From positions 1-64,000 of the forward strand of contig CAITOF010000026.1 of assembly GCA_903893945.1 (NCBI GenBank): 64,000 nt of DNA. Direction: 5' to 3'. Made by a program: the position numbers and the translations under genes. The stretch comes from an uncultured Oxalobacteraceae bacterium. Its GTDB lineage: Bacteria; Pseudomonadota; Gammaproteobacteria; Burkholderiales; Burkholderiaceae_D. Numbering within the stretch: the first letter of the stretch is position 1; each line of letters starts with the position of its first letter. Below the pieces are notes generated by a model, which saw only the letters and a list, made by a program, of their open reading frames with translations, searched no databases and was not told the DNA's origin. Shown here in pieces: positions 9,010-16,953 of this stretch.

Positions 9010-10869
9010 ATGAATACTGCCGTGCCGTTTTCGCCTCTGGTCGCATTGGTTGGCAACCCTAACTGCGGCAAAACGGCACTGTTTAACCGCTTAACGGGAG
9101 CACGTCAGAAAGTCGCCAATTTTGCCGGCGTCACGGTGGAACGCAAAATTGGCCGTTACCTGGGCCGTTCCGGACGGGTGTGGCAGATTCTGGATTTGCC
9201 CGGTACCTACAGCATCAACGCCAGTACCCCGGACGAACATATTACGCAGGCCGTCATCACCGGCCAACATGAGTCGGAACCGATGCCGGACGCGATCGTC
9301 TGTGTGGTCGATGCGACCAATCTGCGGCGCGGTTTGCGCATTGCACTCGAATTGAAGCAGCTCAAGCTGCCGATGGTGTTAGCGGTCAACATGATCGACG
9401 TGGCTGAAAAGCGACATATCCAGATCGACCTGGACGCACTCTCGGCGTTGCTGGACATGCCTGTCGTCGACACCGTTGCCGTGCGTCCGCACGGTGAAGC
9501 GAGTTTATTGGCTGCGCTGGAACAGTTGCCCTTGCGGTTCGAAAAAAATCCTCCCGTACAACTCCTGCCGGTCTCGGTCATGGAATTGCAGGATGAAGTC
9601 AATGTCATTCTGGGTAAATGTGTCCGGAATCAGGCGCCGGCGTCAGCCTGGACCGACAAAATAGACCGGGTCATCCTGCACCCGATTTTTGGCACCGCGC
9701 TGTTCCTGGTATTGATGTTTCTGGTGTTCCAGGCCGTGTTTTCCTGGGCGACCTGGCCTATGGATCTGATTAAAAACGGCGTCGAAGGTTTGGGCAACGT
9801 TGTTCAGGCCGACATGCCAGCCGGCGTGTTACGTGATCTGATCACGCAGGGCATAATTGGCGGCAGTGGCGCGGTTCTGGTTTTTTTGCCGCAGATTGTC
9901 ATACTGTTCTTTTTTATCCTCACGCTGGAAGATTCGGGTTATTTGCCGCGCGCCGCTTTTCTGCTCGACCGTCTGATGGGTAGTGTCGGATTGTCCGGCC
10001 GTGCCTTTATTCCACTGCTGTCAAGTTTTGCGTGTGCCATACCGGGCATCATGTCCACCCGGACAATACAGAATCCGCGCGACCGGCTGATTACGATCAT
10101 GATCGCCCCGCTCATGACATGCTCTGCGCGGCTGCCGGTGTATGCCCTGATCATTGCCGCCTTCATACCTGACCGACCTGTTTTGGGTCTGCTGAATCTG
10201 CAGGGACTGGTACTGTTTATTCTGTATATGGCCGGCATTGTTGCCGCCATGGTGGTCGCCTGGGTGATGAAGCCGCGTAAAAAGACCCACCATGCCCTGA
10301 TGCTGGAACTGCCGGATTATCGCTGGCCAAACCTGCGTAATCTGGTTCTGGGGTTATGGGAGCGGATACGCATCTTTGTAACCCGTGTCGGCACCATTAT
10401 TCTGTCACTGATGGTCCTGCTCTGGTTTCTCTCCAGTTTTCCCGGTGCGCCGCCCGATGCAACCCATCCGGCGATCTATTACAGCATTGCCGGCCTGCTC
10501 GGTCGGGGCTTGGAAGTGATTTTCGCGCCGATCGGTTTCAACTGGCAAATCTGTATTGCACTGGTACCGGGTATGGCTGCCCGTGAAGTGGCGGTGGCTG
10601 CATTGGGCACCGTGTATTCACTTTCCCAGCATGGTGACAACCTGACGCAAACGTTGCAGCCGCTGATCGCCCGGTCCTGGAGTTTGCCAACCGCATTATC
10701 ATTGCTGGCCTGGTATGTGTTCGCGCCACAATGCATTGCAACCTTGAGTGTTGTTAAACGTGAAACTAATTCCTGGCGCTATCCTTTCATTATGGCCGCC
10801 TACCTGTTTGGACTGGCTTATTTCGCTTCTTTCCTAACTTATCACACCGCCTTGCAGTTTTTAGGCTAA
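9010..10869 (+). CDS. feoB: ferrous iron transport protein B
   Basis: Inner-membrane Fe(II) importer of 619 residues. The N-terminal G domain has G1 GNPNCGKTALF, a G2 threonine in ANFAGVTVE, G3 DLPGTYS and G4 NMID. After a short linker come the membrane segments with the two gate/core repeats (GSGAVLVFLPQIVILFFFILTLEDSGYLPRAAF, then the half around LVPGMAAREVAVAALGTVY). The C-terminal region ends FLTYHTALQFLG. It is shorter than the E. coli protein (about 770), as is usual for the compact FeoB form. It follows feoA in one operon. Confidence 0.97.
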   Translation: MNTAVPFSPLVALVGNPNCGKTALFNRLTGARQKVANFAGVTVERKIGRYLGRSGRVWQILDLPGTYSINASTPDEHITQAVITGQHESEPMPDAIVCVVDATNLRRGLRIALELKQLKLPMVLAVNMIDVAEKRHIQIDLDALSALLDMPVVDTVAVRPHGEASLLAALEQLPLRFEKNPPVQLLPVSVMELQDEVNVILGKCVRNQAPASAWTDKIDRVILHPIFGTALFLVLMFLVFQAVFSWATWPMDLIKNGVEGLGNVVQADMPAGVLRDLITQGIIGGSGAVLVFLPQIVILFFFILTLEDSGYLPRAAFLLDRLMGSVGLSGRAFIPLLSSFACAIPGIMSTRTIQNPRDRLITIMIAPLMTCSARLPVYALIIAAFIPDRPVLGLLNLQGLVLFILYMAGIVAAMVVAWVMKPRKKTHHALMLELPDYRWPNLRNLVLGLWERIRIFVTRVGTIILSLMVLLWFLSSFPGAPPDATHPAIYYSIAGLLGRGLEVIFAPIGFNWQICIALVPGMAAREVAVAALGTVYSLSQHGDNLTQTLQPLIARSWSLPTALSLLAWYVFAPQCIATLSVVKRETNSWRYPFIMAAYLFGLAYFASFLTYHTALQFLG

Positions 10870-10877
10870 ATTACATA

Positions 10878-10924
10878 CAGGCAAGCGCAGAACAACCCGA
10901 CACCGGTTCATCGACGCTTGCCTG
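10878..10924 (+). promoter_or_regulatory. 10-bp perfect inverted repeat before the small Cys-rich gene
   Basis: CAGGCAAGCG (10878-10887) and CGCTTGCCTG (10915-10924) form a perfect 10-bp stem around a 27-base loop, just after the feoB stop. The right arm ends where the ribosome binding site (GGCAGGAG) of the next gene begins. No U-tract follows, so it is not a classical terminator. It could stabilise the feoAB transcript end or tune translation of the small protein. Confidence 0.45.
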
Positions 10925-10937
10925 GCAGGAGAACTTT

Positions 10938-11150
10938 ATGCAAACCGTAATCTGTAGTTTAATTATTATCGGCGCTGCAATTTATGTTGCACACCGTTGG
11001 TTACCTACTAAAATTAAACAGCGATGGATGAAATGGTCCGGCAGCGCCAGGGCCGATGCATCGACTGAAAGCCTGAAAGGCGGAACCTGCAGCGCCTGTT
11101 CCTCCTGTGGAAACTGTGGAAGCAATTCGGAAAAATTAGTTAAAAAGTAA
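10938..11150 (+). CDS. small FeoB-associated Cys-rich membrane protein
   Basis: A 70-residue protein with one N-terminal membrane segment (VICSLIIIGAAIYVAHRW), a basic linker, and a C-terminal cluster of five cysteines (GTCSACSSCGNCGSN). The pattern resembles the small FeoB-associated Cys-rich proteins (DUF6587 type) found beside feo genes in Proteobacteria. Position 68 bases after feoB with a clear AGGAG supports membership in the iron operon. A role in FeoB activity or iron handling is inference. The cysteines could bind Fe or an Fe-S cluster. Confidence 0.8.
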   Translation: MQTVICSLIIIGAAIYVAHRWLPTKIKQRWMKWSGSARADASTESLKGGTCSACSSCGNCGSNSEKLVKK

Positions 11151-11179
11151 TTCAGACCGTAGCATTTTTATCAAACGCT

Positions 11180-11719
11180 ATGGAAAGCCTAACCAGAAAC
11201 CTCCATTGTGAACTGATGCCAAACATTATTTTTGATAAAACTGATAAGGGCCGTGAAGAAATCATTTCGCGCAAATACCGTTTAGCCAGCCGGCTGCGTA
11301 CCCTGCTGGTTATGGTTGACGGAAAACACTCCAGCAAAGACCTGCTGTCGAAAGTATCGAGTCTGGGCCTGAATCAGGCCAGCCTCGATGATCTGGAACA
11401 GCAGGGTTTTATCCAGCGTCACGGCGCGCCGGCGCCGGTCGAAAACAATGCTGACGACGTTCAGAACAGCCAGATTAACAGCATAGAATTATTTCAGGTA
11501 CTGCACGACTTCTACACGGAATCAATCAAGCAGAATCTGGGATTGCGCGGCTACAACGTGCAATTTATTGTCGAACGCGCAAGCACATTGCAGGATTTCC
11601 ATGAATTGCGCGGTCCGTTTCTGGACGCCATCAACAAAGCGCACAGTGAAAAAAGGGCACTCGAAATCAGGGATCAGCTGGACGAACTGTTAAGTATTGT
11701 CCCTTTTAAATCGACCTGA
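11180..11719 (+). CDS. hypothetical protein, possible winged-helix-like N-terminal part
   Basis: I do not recognise a named family. The 179-residue protein is soluble. Its N-terminal half (about 25-75) reads like a compact helical domain (GREEIISRKYRLASRLRTLLVMVDGKHSSKDLLSKVSSLGLNQASLDDLEQQGFIQ), similar in look to a winged helix. A polar linker follows, then a mostly helical C-terminal half (about 100-175). The start is uncertain: MESL at 11180 or MPNIIFDK at 11216, neither with a strong Shine-Dalgarno. It lies 29 bases after the Cys-rich gene and 217 bases before the diguanylate cyclase, so it may belong with either. Confidence 0.7.
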   Translation: MESLTRNLHCELMPNIIFDKTDKGREEIISRKYRLASRLRTLLVMVDGKHSSKDLLSKVSSLGLNQASLDDLEQQGFIQRHGAPAPVENNADDVQNSQINSIELFQVLHDFYTESIKQNLGLRGYNVQFIVERASTLQDFHELRGPFLDAINKAHSEKRALEIRDQLDELLSIVPFKST

Positions 11720-11936
11720 TCGTGCCCATTCAGCCGGGTTCTGTCACTACGCTGCACCCAAACTTTTTCATTTTTCCCTTACATATGAGCCATTTTTTCC
11801 TAAGATAATCAGTAGGCTTGGGGAAAATGTGCATGGTTATTCCAAAACATCCTTAAAATTACCGAATAAACAACTTTAATCAACGATACTGCCTCTGCCG
11901 CACCATTCAACCAGACTGACTCAGGAGATTGCTTCC

Positions 11937-13805
11937 GTGGCCACCGCTAAACCACCCAAACTAAGTCCCACTGAATTGGCGCGGGAAACATTTCGTCAAT
12001 TATCAATCAACAGAACATCGCCTACGCCGGACGCCTACAGAAAACTCTACAATGAAATTGCAGGCATCAAGGAGGAACCGGAAGGCAAAACGGCGAAAGC
12101 CAGAAATAACCAGGAGCTTGAATCGATACTGCTCAATTTCGCCATCAGCCTGACGCTTGAGAGCAAGGAATACGCCAGCATCGGTCAGCAGTTAACTGTC
12201 TCCGCTGAACAATCGAAATGGAATGAATACCAGCAGGGACTGAATGAATTTATTGAAAAAATATTTTCCCAGATAAAAGCACTGCAAACAAAAATCAGGA
12301 ACGAATCAACGGCGCAGGCTGCCGATACAGCCGCCGATGAAGAGAAACAGACCAGTGCCTTAAAAAATCTCCTTACCCGCACACTGGGACTGGCCTTGCC
12401 AAGCCTGCTGAATACAGCACCTGAACTTTCCCAGGAATCAGAAGCATTGTCGAAGCTGCTCAAGAAAGCGCAGTCTGAAAAACAGCTGGCCGAGGTGGAA
12501 TCACGACTGAAGAATCTCTGTTTCAAGATCGAGCACCTCGCCAAGTCGGCGCCAGGGTCCGTTCCGGCCACAGGAACCGAATCGCTGCCCCTGATGGACG
12601 ATCCTGTCATCCCGATGCTGTCCAAATTACTCTCGCAAACATTGGGGATGGCGGTGGGCACCCTGCTTCAGCATGAACCCAAATTACTGGAGGTCTCCGA
12701 CAGGTTGGCAGACGACGTCAAATCGGCCAGGTCAATGGACGATTTTTTGCGCATCGAGAGCAGCCTGAAGGACCTGTGCTACAAAATAACCCTTAAAGGC
12801 GATGACGCCAGCGAGCAATTGCAACTGCTGCTGACCCTGTTCAAACTGTTGCTCGAGAATGTCTCCTCGCTGCTGGATGACGACAACTGGTTGCGTGGCC
12901 AGGTTATCATCATCAAAGAACTGATAGACGGTGAAATAGATCATCGTGCACTGCTTGAAGCAACAAAGAGCCTGAAAAATGTGGTGTACAAGCAGGGCAT
13001 GCTGAAAGACAGCATTGCGCAAAACAAAGTCTCTGTTAAACAGTTGATGGATCTGTTCGTAGACCGCCTGAGTGTGTTTGCCAGCGCAACCGGCGACTAC
13101 CATCAGAAAATATCCGGCTACACCGGTAAAATTTCGCATGATACCAAACCGGAGGATATCAACAGGGTCATCGACAGCCTGCTGGAAGACACGCTGGTGG
13201 TGCAGACCGAAGCAAAGGAATCGCACCAGTTAATGCTGGCTGCGCAAAAAGAAGTGCTGGATGCCGAAGCTCGTATTGCCGATCTTGAGAAAAAACTGGC
13301 TGAAATGAGTGACCAGGTTCAGAAAGACCAGCTTACCGGCAGTTTGAACCGCCGTGGGCTGGATGAACTGCTGGACCGCGAAGCAGCGCGTGCAGACCGG
13401 CGCAATACGCCGCTGTGCTTTGGTATGCTGGACATTGACAACTTCAAAAAAATCAATGACACGTATGGCCATACCACAGGCGACGGCGCCCTGATCCACC
13501 TGGTCAACGTCATCAAAAAAACGCTGCGCAGCATGGATGTGGTGGCGCGCTATGGCGGCGAAGAATTTGCCATCATCATGCCGGAAACGGCGTTAAATGA
13601 CGCAAACGACACGCTGGTGCGACTCCAGCGCGAACTGACCAAGCACTATTTTATGGCGGACACTGAACGGGTACTGATCACCTTCAGCGCGGGCGTCGCC
13701 GAGCGCCATCCGATGGAAGAAAAAGAGACCCTGATCATACGTGCAGACAAAGCGATGTATAAAGCTAAGATGTCAGGAAAAAACCGCGTTATCTCGGCCG
13801 AGTAA
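11937..13805 (+). CDS. diguanylate cyclase with long helical N-terminal region
   Basis: A 622-residue cytoplasmic protein. The C-terminal GGDEF domain (about 460-620) has active site RYGGEEFAIIMPE and the flanking motif DQLTGSLNRRGLDELL...FGMLDIDNFKKINDTYGHTTGD, so it should make c-di-GMP from two GTP. The first 450 residues are predicted mostly helical, with two similar internal segments (ALPSLLNTAPELSQESEALSKLLKKAQS... and AVGTLLQHEPKLLEVSDRLADDVKSA...), an internal duplication with no known domain. The GTG start at 11937 has AGGAG 10 bases upstream. It precedes the FliK-like, FlhB-like and PilZ genes, which suggests a local link between c-di-GMP and the flagellum. Confidence 0.93.
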   Translation: MATAKPPKLSPTELARETFRQLSINRTSPTPDAYRKLYNEIAGIKEEPEGKTAKARNNQELESILLNFAISLTLESKEYASIGQQLTVSAEQSKWNEYQQGLNEFIEKIFSQIKALQTKIRNESTAQAADTAADEEKQTSALKNLLTRTLGLALPSLLNTAPELSQESEALSKLLKKAQSEKQLAEVESRLKNLCFKIEHLAKSAPGSVPATGTESLPLMDDPVIPMLSKLLSQTLGMAVGTLLQHEPKLLEVSDRLADDVKSARSMDDFLRIESSLKDLCYKITLKGDDASEQLQLLLTLFKLLLENVSSLLDDDNWLRGQVIIIKELIDGEIDHRALLEATKSLKNVVYKQGMLKDSIAQNKVSVKQLMDLFVDRLSVFASATGDYHQKISGYTGKISHDTKPEDINRVIDSLLEDTLVVQTEAKESHQLMLAAQKEVLDAEARIADLEKKLAEMSDQVQKDQLTGSLNRRGLDELLDREAARADRRNTPLCFGMLDIDNFKKINDTYGHTTGDGALIHLVNVIKKTLRSMDVVARYGGEEFAIIMPETALNDANDTLVRLQRELTKHYFMADTERVLITFSAGVAERHPMEEKETLIIRADKAMYKAKMSGKNRVISAE

Positions 13806-13823
13806 ATTCTCAGGGTTCACATC

Positions 13824-15131
13824 ATGGTTTCAGGAGTCGATTCTCCCTTACCGCAAAATCCGCTGATCGAAGCGTCGGCAAATGTCGTCCTGGTAAACCA
13901 GGCCAGGCAGGGCGCGGTACTCAATTCGAGTCAACTGGTGGTCGGCAAACAATTTCAGGCAGAAGTGGTGTCGTCGCTCACCGATGGCACTTATATCGTT
14001 AAGGTGGCCGACGTTGCCGCTCGCATGCAACTGCCTGATTCGCCCCAGGTTGGAACTAAACTTTCGTTGACCCTGATAGCCGGTTCGCCGCGACCGACCT
14101 TTCTGTTAAACCCGTCCGACCCGGAAGAGAACGGCCAGCCGCCCACGACCAGCAGCGCCATTCTGGGTACATCAGTCAAGCAGCTGATCGATGAATTCAA
14201 TCAATCCAGCCCGGCAAAAACCAGCACGGCGGCGAGTTCATCGACCAACCCGGCATTAACCCGGGATGTCAGTCTGCAGACCAGTTCGACTGTTGAGGAA
14301 GTCAGTGATGACACGGCGCAACCGCGATTGATCACACTACCGACCGGACAACCGGACAGTGCACCCGCCTCGTTCAGTTCCGCAGGAAAACTGATCAATC
14401 AGCTGATCCAGACTGCACCACAGCAGTCCACTGTGGTGAATGTCACCAAGATGCCGTTACTGACAGTGCCGACAACTGATGTGAATGCCATGGCCAAAGC
14501 ATTACAGACGGGCGTGAATTCCAGCGGCATTTTTTATGAGTCGCATTTGCTTCAGTGGGCGGAAGGAAAAATGAGCACGCCCGATCTGATGAAGGAACCG
14601 CAGGCAGGTTTTCCGGTCGTAGCGGACAATGCGGCAAACGAAGCGGAAAATGGCGCGGCTCCGGGCGCCAGCCTGTCTGGCGCGGCGCTGCCGGCTGACG
14701 ATGGAAAAATAAATCTGGCCATTAACCTGGCGTCCGCAGCGAACGCCACCAATGCAACAATCGCCCTTCCCAAAGAGGCTGCGCCGATCATACAGCAACA
14801 ACTCCAGACCCTGGAACAGCAGCGATTTGTCTGGCATGGCGAGTTATGGCCGGGCCAATCGATGCATTGGGAAATTTCACAGGACGGCTCTCCACAACAA
14901 AGAAATCAGCAGGAAAAAACCTGGCAAAGCGATGTTCAATTTGAGCTGCCACAGCTGGGCGGGGTCTCCGCCATGCTACAGCTGACCGGCACGCACCTGA
15001 CCTTAACGGTCAGTACCCGGGATGCCGCGACCACCCAAACGCTGCAAAATCATGCCAGCGAACTCGTCGGTGCCATCAATAATACCGGCACCCAGCTGGA
15101 TGCACTCCTCATAAAAACCCGACAGGCCTGA
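13824..15131 (+). CDS. FliK-like hook-length control family protein (second copy)
   Basis: A 435-residue protein with a long low-complexity Ser/Thr/Ala/Gln-rich N-terminal part and a folded C-terminal domain (about 330-430: FVWHGELWPGQSMHWEISQD, LPQLGGVSAMLQLTGTHLTLTVST, LVGAINNTGTQLDALLI). That matches the Flg_hook domain of FliK, the ruler and switch of flagellar export. The canonical fliK of the fliFGHIJK run is at 22296-23780, so this is a paralogue. The FlhB-like gene starts 7 bases later. AGGG precedes the ATG by 8 bases. A role as an alternative switch protein is inference. Confidence 0.85.
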   Translation: MVSGVDSPLPQNPLIEASANVVLVNQARQGAVLNSSQLVVGKQFQAEVVSSLTDGTYIVKVADVAARMQLPDSPQVGTKLSLTLIAGSPRPTFLLNPSDPEENGQPPTTSSAILGTSVKQLIDEFNQSSPAKTSTAASSSTNPALTRDVSLQTSSTVEEVSDDTAQPRLITLPTGQPDSAPASFSSAGKLINQLIQTAPQQSTVVNVTKMPLLTVPTTDVNAMAKALQTGVNSSGIFYESHLLQWAEGKMSTPDLMKEPQAGFPVVADNAANEAENGAAPGASLSGAALPADDGKINLAINLASAANATNATIALPKEAAPIIQQQLQTLEQQRFVWHGELWPGQSMHWEISQDGSPQQRNQQEKTWQSDVQFELPQLGGVSAMLQLTGTHLTLTVSTRDAATTQTLQNHASELVGAINNTGTQLDALLIKTRQA

Positions 15132-15138
15132 TGATTTT

Positions 15139-15489
15139 ATGGATGAGGAAAACAGACACAGGAATGAAAAAACGTCGCCGATACAAAGTGCCGTTGCATT
15201 GGCGTACCAGGGTGGCTCGTCAACGCCATCGGTCGTCGCCAAGGGAAAGGGTCTGATAGCCAAGGCAATCATTGAACGCGCCAGGGAAAATGGCATTTAT
15301 GTGCATCATTCGCAGGAACTGGTGGCCCTTCTGATGCAGGTCGAACTCGATAAAGATATTCCACCGGCACTTTACCGTGCCGTTGCAGAATTACTGGCCT
15401 GGCTTTACCATATAGAAAAGCAGAAAAGCACCGGAATAATCACACCTTACGTTTCCACCTTTAAAGAGAATGCCAAACTGACACCATGA
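15139..15489 (+). CDS. FlhB C-terminal-domain-like protein (export switch homologue)
   Basis: A 116-residue protein that matches the cytoplasmic C-terminal domain of FlhB/YscU: AVALAYQGGSSTPSVVAKGKGLIAKAIIERARENGIYVHHSQELVALLMQVELDKDIPPALYRAVAELLAWLY. It lacks the membrane part of FlhB. It also lacks the NPTH self-cleavage motif: where FlhB reads NPTHYAVAL this protein reads SPIQSAVAL. It should therefore not auto-cleave. Such stand-alone forms (FlhX type) are known and can partly replace the cleaved FlhB domain. It overlaps the PilZ gene by 4 bases (ATGA) and follows the FliK-like gene closely. Confidence 0.9.
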   Translation: MDEENRHRNEKTSPIQSAVALAYQGGSSTPSVVAKGKGLIAKAIIERARENGIYVHHSQELVALLMQVELDKDIPPALYRAVAELLAWLYHIEKQKSTGIITPYVSTFKENAKLTP

Positions 15490-16247
15490 AACCAACTCTG
15501 CCAACGCTGGGAACCGAAAATCAAAGCCCCTATCAAGTCGATTCGCGCAAGGAAATCATGTTATTGCTGCGTAATCTGCAGGAAAGCAAACAGCTGATCA
15601 ACATGATTATTGGTGAAGGCAGTGAAGTTATTGTGACCGCCATACTAAAGGTCGACGATGAAAACAACGCCATCATTTTCGACTGCGCCTCGACCGATTC
15701 GGCCAACCAGCACCTGGTTGAGGCACCGAGAGTCTATTTTGAAGCGTCTTTAAATCGCATCAGCATCCAGTTTTCGTCGTCGAGTGTCAGCGGCAGCAAT
15801 CATTTTGGCAAGGAGACACTGAGCTGCACCATCCCCGCGAGCCTGATACGACTGCAACGACGTGAATACTACCGCATCAATACGCCCATCACCCAGCCGA
15901 TCCTGTGTCAGGTGACACTTCCAGAAGAGGATGGCGGCGACGTGGTTCACTTGCCGCTGGTTGATATCAGTTGCGGCGGGGTCGCTTTACTGGACGAAAA
16001 CCGGGTGTTGAATCTGGACGTCGGTACACTGTATGAAAACAGCAAAATTGATTTGCCCGGGATTGGTCTGGTCGTCCTGACGCTGCAAGTGCGTAATTCC
16101 CAGAACCTGTTGCTGATGAACCATAAAACCAGTCGACGTATCGGTTTTCAGTTTATTGATATGCACCATTCGATCATGTCGCAAATTCAACGACTGATCA
16201 CAAAAATTGAGCGTGAACGTAATTCCCGCCAGTCCGGCCTGGGCTAG
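15486..16247 (+). CDS. flagellar brake protein, YcgR-like (PilZ)
   Basis: A 253-residue c-di-GMP effector. The N-terminal YcgR domain (about 20-115) is followed by a PilZ domain with the ligand motif RLQRREYYRINTPI and DISCGGVAL. In enterobacteria YcgR binds c-di-GMP and slows the flagellar motor through FliG/MotA. It ends the run GGDEF - FliK-like - FlhB-like - PilZ, so synthase and receptor of c-di-GMP are encoded together, next to the motor genes. Translation is coupled to the FlhB-like gene by a 4-base overlap. Confidence 0.93.
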   Translation: MKPTLPTLGTENQSPYQVDSRKEIMLLLRNLQESKQLINMIIGEGSEVIVTAILKVDDENNAIIFDCASTDSANQHLVEAPRVYFEASLNRISIQFSSSSVSGSNHFGKETLSCTIPASLIRLQRREYYRINTPITQPILCQVTLPEEDGGDVVHLPLVDISCGGVALLDENRVLNLDVGTLYENSKIDLPGIGLVVLTLQVRNSQNLLLMNHKTSRRIGFQFIDMHHSIMSQIQRLITKIERERNSRQSGLG

Positions 16248-16284
16248 CATGGCCCATTCCTGGCGATAGCCCCAGCGCAATCAG

Positions 16285-16301
16285 GTTGGCATTCAGCCAA
16301 C
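16285..16301. other. small hairpin between convergent PilZ gene and fliE
   Basis: GTTGGC-ATTCA-GCCAAC forms a 6-bp stem in the 66-base gap between two convergent genes. No U-tract follows on either strand, so termination is possible but weakly supported. Confidence 0.3.
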
Positions 16302-16313
16302 TAAACACCGTCG

Positions 16314-16697
16314 CTATATTTGCATATTCATAATATCGTTGTAGGCCGCCACCATTTTGTTGCGCACCTGCACGGTGGTTTGCAAGCTGATATTAGCTTT
16401 TTGAGTAGCAATCATGACATCAGACAAGCTCAGATTACTGTTGCCCGAGGCAAATTGGTCGCCCATGGTCTGGGCCTGTTGCTGTATCTCATTGACCTGA
16501 TTCAGGGAATTTTTCAGGGCATCGGCAAAGCTGACTGTTGCAACTGAATCACTGCCCTGCACCGCGCCGGCAACGCCAGCCGCGCCTGTTGGGCTCACGG
16601 ATCCGAGTCCGGACGGAGGTGACGCTTTGGCTGCGGTCGTACGCAGCAAAGCCAGCATTGAATCTATTTGACTGGAGCTAATCCCCTCGACGCTCAT
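16314..16697 (-). CDS. fliE: flagellar hook-basal body complex protein FliE
   Basis: A 127-residue protein that joins the MS ring to the proximal rod. The C-terminal half is diagnostic: SFADALKNSLNQVNEIQQQAQTMGDQFASGNSNLSLSDVMIATQKANISLQTTVQVRNKMVAAYNDIMNMQI. The N-terminal 55 residues are Ala/Ser/Gly-rich. A good Shine-Dalgarno (GGGAG) precedes the ATG. It is transcribed divergently from fliF across a 256-base gap, a usual betaproteobacterial arrangement. I found no convincing sigma-54 or sigma-28 promoter in that gap. Confidence 0.96.
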   Translation of the reverse strand: MSVEGISSSQIDSMLALLRTTAAKASPPSGLGSVSPTGAAGVAGAVQGSDSVATVSFADALKNSLNQVNEIQQQAQTMGDQFASGNSNLSLSDVMIATQKANISLQTTVQVRNKMVAAYNDIMNMQI

Positions 16698-16953
16698 TTT
16701 GACTCCCAGGTTTCATTTCAGCGTCATTTTTTGCAGAAAATTTGAAGACAATGACGAGTAGGAGCACATTAGCAGAGGCACAGCCGCATTTTAATGGAGA
16801 TAAGACAGGTAAATAGCCCCGTATTCCAGTGTTTAAAATTACAAAATCATCTGACAATCTAGTCGTTAAGAATGCTACTCTGACGTCTGTGAACGTTATT
16901 TCTGGCGATAGGGTGACTGCTGATAGCTTCTTATTTATTCCGGAGAACGTAAC

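Noticed and set aside
16698-16953. Search for sigma-54 or sigma-28 promoters between fliE and fliF
   Set aside because: GGCGATAG near 16904 resembles a sigma-28 -10, but no matching -35 lies at the right distance; no GG-N10-GC pair of sigma-54 type fits.
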